A stretch of 42,479 nucleotides of DNA from Alphaproteobacteria bacterium UBA6038 (lineage in GTDB: Bacteria > Pseudomonadota > Alphaproteobacteria > Micropepsales > Micropepsaceae): the NCBI GenBank assembly GCA_002429315.1, contig DIZC01000050.1:1-42479 (forward strand), written 5' to 3'. Made by a program: the position numbers and the translations under genes. The stretch's first letter is position 1. Every line of letters begins with the position of its first letter. Positions 9,981 through 17,912 of the stretch are shown piece after piece. The notes below the pieces were generated by a model. It ran no database searches and was not told where the DNA came from. It saw nothing but the letters and a program-made list of their open reading frames with translations.

Positions 9981-10373
9981 ATGGTGCCGCGTTCCGATTC
10001 CACCGCCGCGACTTTCGCGCGCCTTGTTGCCGAGCGGGCGCGCAGCAGCCGCCTCGTCGAGAAGGATTTCTGGCGCAAGCTGCTGAACGTTGCCGGCCGC
10101 ATTCCCTTCGCGGAAGATCTGGCCGCCGCGTATTTCTGCGCCATCGATCCGCTGACGCCCGCCCGGGTGAAAGGCGTGCTGATCGGCGCGCTTGCCTATT
10201 TCGTGATCCCGTTCGATGCCATTCCGGACTTCATTGCCGGGTTCGGCTTCACCGACGATGCCGCGGTGCTCGCGATGGCGATCCGGCTGGTCTCGAAGCA
10301 CGTGAAGGACAGCCACTATATGAAGGCCCGCGCGGCGCTCGGGCTGCCGCAAGCGGTCGAGTCGAAAAACTAG
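9981..10373 (+). CDS. DUF1232 (YkvA-type) protein
   Basis: 130 residues. The C-terminal two thirds carry the DUF1232 hallmark: a hydrophobic segment followed by IPFDAIPDFIAGFGFTDDA (residues 76-94), then an amphipathic helix. YkvA-type proteins are small, probably membrane-associated, and of unknown biochemical role. The N-terminal ~30 residues are basic (FARLVAERARSSRLVEKDFW). ATG 9981 is the best start; a longer reading frame upstream runs antisense through the thioesterase gene and is not protein-like. The gene converges with the PilZ gene, the two stops lying 3 bp apart. Confidence 0.87.
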   Translation: MVPRSDSTAATFARLVAERARSSRLVEKDFWRKLLNVAGRIPFAEDLAAAYFCAIDPLTPARVKGVLIGALAYFVIPFDAIPDFIAGFGFTDDAAVLAMAIRLVSKHVKDSHYMKARAALGLPQAVESKN

Positions 10374-10376
10374 GGA

Positions 10377-11021
10377 TTACCGCAGCGCGCTGGCCTTGGA
10401 AGCCTGTTGCTCGGCGGCGGATTTATCCGGTGCCGGCGTTACGAACTCGATGGCGATTCCGGTTTCGTGGTGGCGTGCGACGCGGCCGGCCATTTGCCCG
10501 ATCAGGACGACTTCGCCGATGGGGGGACGCACCTCCGTGGTCAGTGACACGCCGCCCAACGAAAGATCGAGGACTTCGCAACTCACCACATCGCCATTGG
10601 CGCGCGTGAAGCGCGCGAGACCCTTCGTCGGCGAGCGGTCATGCCGGCGCAGCGCGCTCTGATCGATCGAGCCACTGTTCAAATAGAGCGTGAGCTGTTC
10701 GGCTACGCGCTCGCGCTTCATCGCCGTGCAGTTGAACTTCACGCCGAACTTGCCTTCGCTCCACTCGCCCTTGGGCGGACGGGCGACGACGCCTTCGAAA
10801 CGTCCGAAGCCGTCGATGTAGATGACCACGGCGGTCTGCGCCTCGGGAATGACTTCGCACGCGATCTGGGCGCCGCCGGGGGACATGTCGGTAATCGTGC
10901 AGGCGGCTTCCCGCTCTTCGCCAGGGACGAACAAGCGGCCTTTGAAGTCCACCGGCACGCGACGGTACCGCCGACGCTCCTCCCGCGCCTTGGCGACCAG
11001 CGCCTCCCGATCGAGTGTCAT
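10377..11021 (-). CDS. tandem PilZ-domain protein
   Basis: 214 residues with two PilZ-like halves. The first, about residues 12-110, has the basic RRRYRRVPV stretch and DMSPGGAQI, matching the RxxxR...DxSxxG c-di-GMP-binding pattern. The second, about 118-200, has RRHDRSPTKG and DLSLGGVSL, a second D-x-S-x-G-G box with a weaker Arg motif. The acidic/charged C-terminus has no further domain. PilZ proteins typically read c-di-GMP to adjust motility or surface polymers; no partner is encoded next to it. I chose ATG 11021 (MTLDREALVAKAREERRRY); in-frame sequence upstream looks non-coding. Confidence 0.85.
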   Translation of the reverse strand: MTLDREALVAKAREERRRYRRVPVDFKGRLFVPGEEREAACTITDMSPGGAQIACEVIPEAQTAVVIYIDGFGRFEGVVARPPKGEWSEGKFGVKFNCTAMKRERVAEQLTLYLNSGSIDQSALRRHDRSPTKGLARFTRANGDVVSCEVLDLSLGGVSLTTEVRPPIGEVVLIGQMAGRVARHHETGIAIEFVTPAPDKSAAEQQASKASALR

Positions 11022-11141
11022 ACTGCCGCCAGCCCGGTCACCCGGTTCCCGCTTCTCTCCACGCTCATTTGTACGGGCAAGAGGGTCAACAGATGGTTTA
11101 CGAGGCGGATGACCGATTAAGCTGATGCGGCTCCCCGCCCG

Positions 11142-11171
11142 CTTAACCCGGATTGCCGGGCGCGCTATAGA
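11142..11171 (+). promoter_or_regulatory. candidate sigma-70 promoter of the lipoprotein gene
   Basis: TTAACC (11142-11147) and TATAGA (11166-11171) are separated by 18 bp, a fair -35/-10 pair 55 bp before the start at 11227. Shine-Dalgarno GGAG lies at 11216-11219. Prediction by eye only. Confidence 0.4.
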
Positions 11172-11226
11172 GCCTGCCCCTGCGAACCGCCAAAGCTTCC
11201 CGGCGGCCTTCCATCGGAGATGAGAA

Positions 11227-11814
11227 ATGGTTAACCGCCGCCCTTGGTACACATCCTCTCTTCTGGGCGGGGTTCTCGGTCCCATCCTGATGGGCTGCGT
11301 CGGCACCACGGCCTTAAGCCAACTCGATCAGGCACGGCCGCTGGGTGGCCCGTTTTCGCAGGCTTTGTTCAAGGATTACGCCCTGCTGGCCCATTCCTTC
11401 GGCGCGGTTGGGGCGCCGAGCAGCGGCACGCCTTTCGATGCGGCAAGCTCCATTTCCTTGGGCAGCATGAGCGCCGACGTGGCAGACGTGGCAAATGCCT
11501 ACGCGGAAAAAGCCCTCGCCACCGCCCAGGGCGAGGAGATTTTGCCTGAGCCCCCGGACAGCGCATTGCCGGAATCGGAAAGCCTGCGCCTGCAGCTCCT
11601 GCGCGATCTGGATCAGGGCCGCGACAAGACGCCAGAACACGCCGCGCGTGCCCAGGCGGATTACGATTGCTGGATCACCAACGCCCGCTCGGACGCGCTG
11701 CGGCGCGCCTCACGCCTGTGCCGGCAGTCCCTGACCTATACCTTGGCGCAGCTGGAGCGCGATCTGGCCACTTTACCTCCGCCTGCGGCCCAGCCTGCTC
11801 CGGCGACGCAGTAA
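11227..11814 (+). CDS. outer-membrane lipoprotein without OmpA domain (YDCW motif)
   Basis: 195 residues. A hydrophobic N-terminus ends in the lipobox LMGC with C24 as the lipidated cysteine. The mature part is Ala/Gln-rich and contains ARAQADYDCWITNARS followed by a second conserved cysteine (SRLCRQSL). From memory, this A-x-A-x-Y-D-C-W segment occurs in the N-terminal region of alphaproteobacterial OmpA-family lipoproteins, where a peptidoglycan-binding OmpA domain follows. Here the protein ends in a Pro/Ala tail (PPPAAQPAPATQ) with no OmpA domain. A good Shine-Dalgarno GGAG lies 7 bp upstream. Role unknown; envelope function is inferred from the lipobox. Confidence 0.82.
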   Translation: MVNRRPWYTSSLLGGVLGPILMGCVGTTALSQLDQARPLGGPFSQALFKDYALLAHSFGAVGAPSSGTPFDAASSISLGSMSADVADVANAYAEKALATAQGEEILPEPPDSALPESESLRLQLLRDLDQGRDKTPEHAARAQADYDCWITNARSDALRRASRLCRQSLTYTLAQLERDLATLPPPAAQPAPATQ

Positions 11815-11871
11815 GTCCTGCAAAGCGCCCGCTCTCCTGATAGGCTGTGCGCGGCAAGGCACAGGTGTCGA

Positions 11872-13527
11872 ATGAAAGCGTACGACTACATCATCGTGGG
11901 GGCCGGGAGCGCGGGCTGTGTGCTGGCCAACCGCTTGTCAGCCGATCCCAACATTCAGGTGCTGCTGATTGAAGCGGGCGGGCCGGACAAATCCCTGATG
12001 ATCCACATGCCGGCCGGCATTCCGGCACTGCTCGGCAAAAAGAACAAGTTCAACTGGTACTACGAGACCGAAGGCCAGCTGCATCTGAACGGCCGGCGAT
12101 TGTATTGGCCGCGCGGCCGCGGCTGGGGCGGATCGTCCTCGATCAACGGCATGATCTATATCCGCGGCCACGCGCGCGACTACGACCGTTGGCGGCAGAT
12201 GGGTTGCGAAGGCTGGTCGTTTGCCGACGTTCTGCCCTATTTCAAACGCGCGGAAGCCAATGAAAACGGGGCAAACGACTTTCACAGCGGCGGCGGGCCG
12301 CTGCATGTCTCCAACGGCCGCTCCAGCAATCCGCTGTTTCGCACGTTCGTGCAGGCGGGGACCGATGCCGGACATCCGTACACCAGGGATTTCAACGGCT
12401 ATGCGCAGGAGGGCTTCGGGCCCTATCAGCTGACGATCCGGAACGGCCGGCGCTGGAGTGCGGCGGCGGCGTACCTGCGTCCTATCTTGTTGCGGCCGAA
12501 TCTCACGATCGAAAGTCACGCCCATGTCACGCGCATCCTTATTGAGAACAACCGTGCCGTGGGAGTCGAATATCTGCAGAAGAAGCAGCGGATCGAGGCG
12601 CGCGCCCGTTGTGAGGTCCTGCTGTCGGGTGGCGCGGTGAACACGCCGCCGGTCCTGCTGCTGTCCGGCATCGGCAATCCCGAGATTTTGCAACGCTTCG
12701 ACATTCCCGTGATCGCGGATCTGAAAGGGGTTGGGCAAAATCTTCAGGATCATCTGGACTGCTCCGTCCAGTATGAATGCACCCAGCCGATCACGCTCTA
12801 TAGCCAGACCAAGCCGCTGAGCGCCGCCAAAACCGGTCTGCAATATCTTCTGTTCGGCAACGGGCTGGCGGCGGGTCAGGGATTGGAATCCGGCGCCTTC
12901 CTGAAGAGCCGTCCGGATTTGGAGACGCCGGATCTGCAATTCCATTTCATCGCGGCGCTGATGTTCGATCACACCCGCCGCAAAGCGGATCGGCACGGCT
13001 ACATGGCGCATGTGTGCCAATTGCGGCCGGAGAGCCGCGGATACATCTCGCTGAAATCGGCCGATCCGCTTGCCGCGCCGCTCATTCAGCCGAACTATCT
13101 GGAAGCCGAAGAGGATCGCCGCGCGTTACGGGAGGGCGTGAAGCTGGCGCGCGAGGTCTTCGCGCAAGCCGCTTTCGATCCGTATCGCGGCCCCGAGCTC
13201 ATGCCAGGTGCTCACATCATGCGGGACGACCAGATCGACGCGTTCGTCCGCCGAACGGCGGAAACCATCTACCATCCCGTCGGCAGCGCCAAAATGGGAA
13301 GGGACGCCGACGCAGTCGTCGACCCGCAGTTGAAGGTGTATGGCGTGGAAGCTCTGCGCATTGTGGACGCGTCGGTCATGCCATCGTTAGTTTCCGGCAA
13401 TACCAATGCGCCGACCATCATGATCGCAGAGAGGGCCTCAGACATGATTCTGAGCAAGCCGGCCATGACGCCGCTGCACGTTCGGGTGGCGGAAGACGAG
13501 GCGAAATCGGCGCGCGCTGCGGCGTGA
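11872..13527 (+). CDS. GMC-family oxidoreductase (choline dehydrogenase-like)
   Basis: 551 residues, normal for FAD-dependent glucose-methanol-choline oxidoreductases. The ADP-binding motif is YIIVGAGSAGCVLANRL at residues 5-21, followed by LLIEAGG. The first GMC signature is GRGWGGSSSINGMIYIRG near residues 83-100; the second is LLSGGAVNTPPVLLLSGIG near 248-266. The catalytic region near the C-terminus contains TIYHPVGSAKMG with the active-site histidine and SGNTNAPTIMIAERASDMI. It resembles BetA, but no betaine aldehyde dehydrogenase or choline transporter is nearby, so choline should not be assumed; aliphatic alcohols are equally possible. Start ATG 11872. Confidence 0.92.
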   Translation: MKAYDYIIVGAGSAGCVLANRLSADPNIQVLLIEAGGPDKSLMIHMPAGIPALLGKKNKFNWYYETEGQLHLNGRRLYWPRGRGWGGSSSINGMIYIRGHARDYDRWRQMGCEGWSFADVLPYFKRAEANENGANDFHSGGGPLHVSNGRSSNPLFRTFVQAGTDAGHPYTRDFNGYAQEGFGPYQLTIRNGRRWSAAAAYLRPILLRPNLTIESHAHVTRILIENNRAVGVEYLQKKQRIEARARCEVLLSGGAVNTPPVLLLSGIGNPEILQRFDIPVIADLKGVGQNLQDHLDCSVQYECTQPITLYSQTKPLSAAKTGLQYLLFGNGLAAGQGLESGAFLKSRPDLETPDLQFHFIAALMFDHTRRKADRHGYMAHVCQLRPESRGYISLKSADPLAAPLIQPNYLEAEEDRRALREGVKLAREVFAQAAFDPYRGPELMPGAHIMRDDQIDAFVRRTAETIYHPVGSAKMGRDADAVVDPQLKVYGVEALRIVDASVMPSLVSGNTNAPTIMIAERASDMILSKPAMTPLHVRVAEDEAKSARAAA

Positions 13528-13628
13528 GCGAAGCGTGGTATTTCGGTGTCACCCCACCTCAAGCCCGAATGGATCGAACCGCCGCGCTTTCCGCGCGTTG
13601 CCTCTCCGGCTACAATTGGCAGGTGAAC

Positions 13629-14003
13629 ATGTTGCGCCTCGTTACGATCGGACTTGCCGCAGCGGGCATTGCGACGGTGGCGCGCGCGCAACTCAATCCG
13701 GCACCCAGCGATTCAGCGGGCCAGGGCACGCGGTACAACGTGCAAGAGTTGAACTTCGACATGTGGTGCCAGGAACAGCAGCACTTACCCCCGACCCGCT
13801 GCGATAAACGGCTGCCGGAAGACGATGCCGCCTTCAACACCTACCGGTCGAAGATCGAACGCTACGAAATTCCATATCTTAAGGAGCAGCAGCGTCAGTT
13901 GCAGCTCAACACCGACATTCTGCACAACGATCCGGTCGATCACCCCGACCAGCCGTCGCAGCCGCAGGCGCAGCAGCCTTCGACGCCGCCCCCGCCGAAA
14001 TGA
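13629..14003 (+). CDS. small secreted/periplasmic hypothetical protein
   Basis: 124 residues. Residues 1-20 (MLRLVTIGLAAAGIATVARA) form a clear Sec signal peptide with an ARA cleavage site. The mature part has two cysteines (NFDMWCQEQ and PTRCDKRL) that could form a disulfide, a charged helical stretch (YRSKIERYEIPYLKEQQRQLQL) and a Pro/Gln-rich tail. No domain recognised. ATG 13629 is chosen because it starts exactly at the signal peptide; a weak AGGTGA lies just upstream. The stop abuts the stop of the convergent PAS gene. Confidence 0.75.
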   Translation: MLRLVTIGLAAAGIATVARAQLNPAPSDSAGQGTRYNVQELNFDMWCQEQQHLPPTRCDKRLPEDDAAFNTYRSKIERYEIPYLKEQQRQLQLNTDILHNDPVDHPDQPSQPQAQQPSTPPPPK

Positions 14004-14708
14004 TCACGAAACGGCGCGAAGCCGCGGTGTGGTGACGATTTCCAGAGCTTCGATGATCCGCTGCATCATCGCGTCCATTTCGAAGTGAACGGTGGCCGGC
14101 TTGTCGCGGCTGACCACGAGCTTCAGGTGCGGCGCCTTGGCGTGGCTGCGCAATGCCGGGGGCGGCGGAGGCGGCAGCACCTCGGGCGGCAGCAGCGGCT
14201 CGTTCTCGCGAACGAATTGCGATGCCACCAATCGCTCGAACATGATCGGCTTTCCCAGCAGGGCCGAATGATCGCCCAACGCTTGCGCCATTCCGATGAA
14301 GCGCGTCGGCGTGTTCCCGCCGAAGGTCAGCGGGGCCAGAACCGTTTCGATCTCGATCATGCCGCACTCTTCGGTTGCGGCCAGAGACGAGATGCATACC
14401 GGCTGCCGGGTGGCGGACGATTGCTGCAGGAGCAGGCTCAGCGCGCTGCGGCTCTGGACTTCCCAGCGGGCAAGAAAGGCGGTCCCTTTCAATTCGGCGC
14501 CATACCGGTCGCAGTGCGACGTGCCGGCGAGGCGGTAGATGGGACGCGCGGGATCGGACGCTTCCAGGACGAACACGTGGGACAGGATTCGTTTGATGGC
14601 GCGCGGGTCGATGTCGGTCTGATCCGGGACATCGCGGCCTTTTCGCAAGCGGCTCCAATATCCCACCAGCAGATGACTGTTCCGATGCTTCATCGCCCGC
14701 CCGCCCAT
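14004..14708 (-). CDS. PAS_5 (PF07310-type) domain protein, copy 1
   Basis: 234 residues. Residues ~10-150 match the alphaproteobacterial PAS_5 family: LLVGYWSRLRKGRDVPDQTDIDP, then PIYRLAGTSHCDRYGAELKG. No output domain is attached: the C-terminal part is a Pro-rich stretch (LPPEVLPPPPPPAL) followed by a short basic tail. The family's signal and partner are not established. ATG 14708 (MGGRAMKHRN) has AGGCGA upstream; ATG 14693 is an alternative. A second member occurs at 19290-19811, also downstream of and convergent with a small envelope-protein gene. Confidence 0.82.
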   Translation of the reverse strand: MGGRAMKHRNSHLLVGYWSRLRKGRDVPDQTDIDPRAIKRILSHVFVLEASDPARPIYRLAGTSHCDRYGAELKGTAFLARWEVQSRSALSLLLQQSSATRQPVCISSLAATEECGMIEIETVLAPLTFGGNTPTRFIGMAQALGDHSALLGKPIMFERLVASQFVRENEPLLPPEVLPPPPPPALRSHAKAPHLKLVVSRDKPATVHFEMDAMMQRIIEALEIVTTPRLRAVS

Positions 14709-14815
14709 GCTTTCGCCTGAAAATGTCTCGCCCTGAACCAGATTGAGAAACGCAATGCCGTGCTGACGGGTGAAGAGCAGACGCCGTGCCACACGCAGCT
14801 GTCTCGGCCCCCGCC

Positions 14816-15523
14816 TCACCGGCCCCAAGGGCCGCGCCGGACTTCCCCGAACAGAGGCATTTCGCGGGATTTCAATATCGGCGTCAGCAGCAGACCGGCA
14901 GCGAAGCCGCCGACGTGTGCCCACCACGCCGTCCCCGGCCGGGCCGGATCGGCCAGGCCGGCACTGATCAGCTGCATCAGAAACCAGAACCCCACGACCC
15001 ACATGGCGCTGATGGTGAGCGGGTAGGGGATGATCCCCAAAGGAACGATGACGGTGATCCGCGCCCGCGGATAGAGCAGGACATAGGCCGCGAGCGTGCC
15101 GGAAATCGCCCCCGATGCGCCGATCATCGGAAAATGCGAAGCCGGATCGGTGTACGCCATGGTCAACGCGGCCGCGGCACCGCAGAGCAGGTAGAACAAC
15201 GCAAAGCGGATGTGGCCCAGCGCATCCTCGACGTTGTTCCCGAAGATCCAGAGATAAAGCATGTTGCCGGCGAGGTGCAGGACACCGCCGTGCAGAAACA
15301 TCGAGGTCAGGACGGTTAACGACGGCGGCACGCCGATGTCGTCGCTCCCGGCCGACTGCTGTGAGAAAAAAGCCGCGGGCACGAAACCAAGCACGTTCAG
15401 CGCGGCATTCAGTTCGCCCCCCAGCGACCGCTCCCACAGGTACACTGCGATGCACAGCAGGATGATGCTCCACGTGACGACCGCGGCGCGGCGGGCGGGA
15501 TTGTCGTCCGAGATCGGGATCAT
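14816..15523 (-). CDS. rhomboid-family intramembrane serine protease
   Basis: 235 residues, six or so hydrophobic segments. The catalytic Ser is in GASGAISG (S137) and the partner His in AWWAHVGGFAAG (H203). The conserved oxyanion-side HLAGNMLYLWIFG motif (H83, N87) is present. Rhomboids cleave membrane proteins within or next to their transmembrane helices; the substrate is unknown. Start ATG 15523 begins right before the basic N-terminus (MIPISDDNPARRAAVVT). It is transcribed in the same direction as the downstream PAS_5 gene with ~107 bp between. Confidence 0.93.
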   Translation of the reverse strand: MIPISDDNPARRAAVVTWSIILLCIAVYLWERSLGGELNAALNVLGFVPAAFFSQQSAGSDDIGVPPSLTVLTSMFLHGGVLHLAGNMLYLWIFGNNVEDALGHIRFALFYLLCGAAAALTMAYTDPASHFPMIGASGAISGTLAAYVLLYPRARITVIVPLGIIPYPLTISAMWVVGFWFLMQLISAGLADPARPGTAWWAHVGGFAAGLLLTPILKSREMPLFGEVRRGPWGR

Positions 15524-15714
15524 CTTTCGCGCCCGACGGCAGCCCCCATTTCAGTTGGGTGTTTCATTCCGGGTCAACTCTTCGCGCCGAAAAGGCCGGA
15601 TGGATGGCATGCTTCCTGAACCGCAGGCGCCGACCGTTAAGGCTTTGTCAACTTTCTTGGTTCCTCCGCCCAGGACGGTGACTAGCATGATCGGAAATTC
15701 AAGGAGCGCGTAAC

Positions 15715-16590
15715 ATGACCCCGAAGCCCGTCTTGTTCTTCGCCGCAGCGGCGCTTGGCTTCGCTGTGCTTGCCACCTCACCGGGCAACGCCGGCGGTTT
15801 CGGGGGCGGCGGCGGATGGAGGTCCGGCGGAACGGGCCACGGCTGTCACCACGGCGGCGGCATCAACATCACGAAAATCCTGAACTTCAACAAGAACATC
15901 AACATCAACAAGAACATCAACATCAACAAGAACCTCAATATCAACAAAAACATCAATGCCAACAAAAACATCAACATTAACAAGAACATCGTGATCGCGA
16001 AGTCGAACTCAATTTCCATCGCCGTGGCCGGCGCCGCGTCCGGAGCCTCGGGCTTCGCGTCGTCGGGCAGCTATGCGGAAAACGTCAACGTCAACCGCGG
16101 CGAGTCTGCGGCCGTCTCGACCGAAGAAACCTGCGAGATGCAGGAGGGCAGCGTCGTCAAGGCGATCCATGCGATGTGCGTGAGCGCGGAGGGCCGCGAG
16201 TTTCCCGCGAGCCACATGCTGCCGGAGACCTGGATCGACACCAGCTATGAAGGCGAAGTGGCGCGCTGCATCGCAGGCTCGACCGTCAAGGTGGTCATTG
16301 GCGACGTGGTTGAAACCGACCAGGGCATCGCGGGAACCTACGACAACGGCGAAGTGCTGGCCTGCGGCCGCGGCGAGGCGCTGTGGCACTACAAGAACGG
16401 CATGGTGAAGTGCGCGCCGGCGATGCCGGTCAAGGACTGCACGGAGCGGACGAACCTTCGCAAGTACGGAACCGGTGACATGTTCTTCTCCTACCGCACC
16501 AGAGTGTGCGCGCGCCGCATCGCGCGCTCGCGATCGGTGGATGTCTCCAGCGTCAGCTGGGACGGGGGCGTCGGAGACGGCGGCTACTGA
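15715..16590 (+). CDS. secreted protein with Asn-Ile-Asn-Lys hexapeptide array
   Basis: 291 residues. A signal peptide (residues 1 to ~27, ending GNA) is followed by a Gly-rich segment with a CHH motif. Residues ~55-96 consist of the six-residue repeat N-I-N-I-N-K in near-perfect register, encoded by 18-bp DNA repeats. After a Ser/Ala-rich linker, a Cys-rich C-terminal region (cysteines in ETCEM, HAMCV, VARCIA, VLACGR, VKCAP, KDCTE, RVCAR) contains an ASHMLPETWIDTSYEGEV stretch. Alternating Ile/Asn suits a beta-solenoid or amyloid-like stack with Asn ladders (inference). I recognise no named family. Good Shine-Dalgarno AAGGAG before ATG 15715. Likely exported and possibly surface-associated. 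Confidence 0.85.
   Translation: MTPKPVLFFAAAALGFAVLATSPGNAGGFGGGGGWRSGGTGHGCHHGGGINITKILNFNKNININKNININKNLNINKNINANKNININKNIVIAKSNSISIAVAGAASGASGFASSGSYAENVNVNRGESAAVSTEETCEMQEGSVVKAIHAMCVSAEGREFPASHMLPETWIDTSYEGEVARCIAGSTVKVVIGDVVETDQGIAGTYDNGEVLACGRGEALWHYKNGMVKCAPAMPVKDCTERTNLRKYGTGDMFFSYRTRVCARRIARSRSVDVSSVSWDGGVGDGGY
15877..16002 (+). repeat. 18-bp in-frame tandem repeat (seven units, outer ones degenerate)
   Basis: Units of 18 bp start at 15877, 15895, 15913, 15931, 15949, 15967 and 15985. The core unit is aacatcaacatcaacaag; units two and three are identical, and the others differ by a few substitutions. It encodes the NININK array of the secreted protein. Confidence 0.95.
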
Positions 16591-16611
16591 GTTTCGCTCT
16601 CGCGAACCGCG

Positions 16612-16650
16612 CGCGCCTCGCTCCCCTCGGGCGGGGCGCGTTTGCGTTTC
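16612..16650 (+). terminator. probable intrinsic terminator of the repeat-protein gene
   Basis: Arms CGCGCCTCGC (16612-16621) and GCGGGGCGCG (16631-16640) pair with one G-T mismatch across a 9-nt loop, followed by the T-rich tttgcgttt. It lies 22 bp after the stop at 16590 and before sucC. Confidence 0.55.
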
Positions 16651-16729
16651 GGATCCCCGCGCGCCGGCTATTGTGAGCCCCGCCAAACCGCTCTAAAGCT
16701 CGGGCTCCGCGTCATCCCAGAGCGCTTCG

Positions 16730-17902
16730 ATGAACATCCACGAATACCAGGCGAAGGATGTGCTTCGCGCCTTCGGCACGCCGGTGCCGCGCGGGATCGC
16801 GGTTTTCAGCGTGGACGAAGCCGTTGCCGCCGCCGAGCAGCTTGGCGGACCAGTGTGGGTCGTGAAGGCACAGATCCATGCCGGCGGTCGCGGCAAGGGC
16901 GGAGGCGTGAAGGTGGTGAAGTCGCTGCAGGAGGTGCGCAAAGAAGCGGAGCGCATGCTGGGCATGACGCTGGTCACCCACCAGACCGGTCCGCACGGTC
17001 GCGTGGTGCGCCGGCTTTACATCGAGGACGGCTCGGCCATCGCGCGCGAGCTTTATCTGTCGGCGCTAGTCGATCGCACCGCCTCGCGGGTCGCGTTCAT
17101 CGCCTCCACCGAAGGCGGCATGGACATCGAAGCGGTGGCGAAAGAGACGCCGGACAAGATTCAGACGTTCACAGTCGATCCCGCCGCCGGTTACAGCAGG
17201 TATGTCGGCCTCGAGATCGCGACTGCTCTTAGACTCAAGGGCGAGCAGGCCAAGCAATGCGGCACGCTGATCGAGACTCTATACGGCGCTTTCCTCGCCA
17301 AGGACATGAGCCTGCTCGAGATCAATCCGCTGGTGGTGACCAAAGACGGCCAGGTGGTCTGCCTCGATGCCAAGATCAATTTCGACGACAACGCGCTGTT
17401 CCGCCACAGGGACATCGCCGAACTGCGGGACCCGGACGAAGAAGATCCGATGGAGCGCGAGGCCGCGAAATACGATCTCTCCTATGTGAAGCTCGACGGT
17501 TCCATCGGCTGCATGGTGAACGGCGCCGGCCTCGCCATGGCAACTATGGACATCATCAAGCTTTATGGAGAGGAGCCGGCGAACTTCCTCGACGTCGGCG
17601 GCGGGGCTTCCAAGGAAAAGGTGACGGCGGCATTCAAGATCATCCTCTCCGACCCCAACGTGAAAGGCATTCTGGTCAACATCTTTGGCGGCATCATGCG
17701 CTGCGACATCATCGCCGAAGGCATCATCGCGGCGGCGCACGAAGTCTCGCTGTCGGTTCCACTGGTAGTGCGCCTCGAAGGCACGAATGTGGAGCAGGGG
17801 AAGGCGATACTCGCCAAATCCGGCCTGTCCATCGTCTCCGGCTCCGATCTGGCCGACGCCGCCCAGAAGATCGTCGCGGCAGTACGGAGTCCGCAGCAGT
17901 GA
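16730..17902 (+). CDS. sucC: succinyl-CoA ligase (ADP-forming), beta subunit
   Basis: 390 residues, standard length. With SucD it converts succinyl-CoA to succinate with formation of ATP or GTP in the TCA cycle. The ATP-grasp fold begins MNIHEYQAKDVLRAFGTPVPRG; VWVVKAQIHAGGRGKGGGVK near residues 43-62 is the nucleotide-binding loop; LLEINPLVVTKDGQVVCLDAK near 195-215 carries Mg/nucleotide residues; and the C-terminal ligase part has ILVNIFGGIMRCDIIAEGI. ATG 16730 has only a weak AGAG upstream. sucD follows after 10 bp. The malate dehydrogenase gene that often precedes sucC in alphaproteobacteria is absent here. Confidence 0.98.
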   Translation: MNIHEYQAKDVLRAFGTPVPRGIAVFSVDEAVAAAEQLGGPVWVVKAQIHAGGRGKGGGVKVVKSLQEVRKEAERMLGMTLVTHQTGPHGRVVRRLYIEDGSAIARELYLSALVDRTASRVAFIASTEGGMDIEAVAKETPDKIQTFTVDPAAGYSRYVGLEIATALRLKGEQAKQCGTLIETLYGAFLAKDMSLLEINPLVVTKDGQVVCLDAKINFDDNALFRHRDIAELRDPDEEDPMEREAAKYDLSYVKLDGSIGCMVNGAGLAMATMDIIKLYGEEPANFLDVGGGASKEKVTAAFKIILSDPNVKGILVNIFGGIMRCDIIAEGIIAAAHEVSLSVPLVVRLEGTNVEQGKAILAKSGLSIVSGSDLADAAQKIVAAVRSPQQ

Positions 17903-17912
17903 CGGTGCGCTG

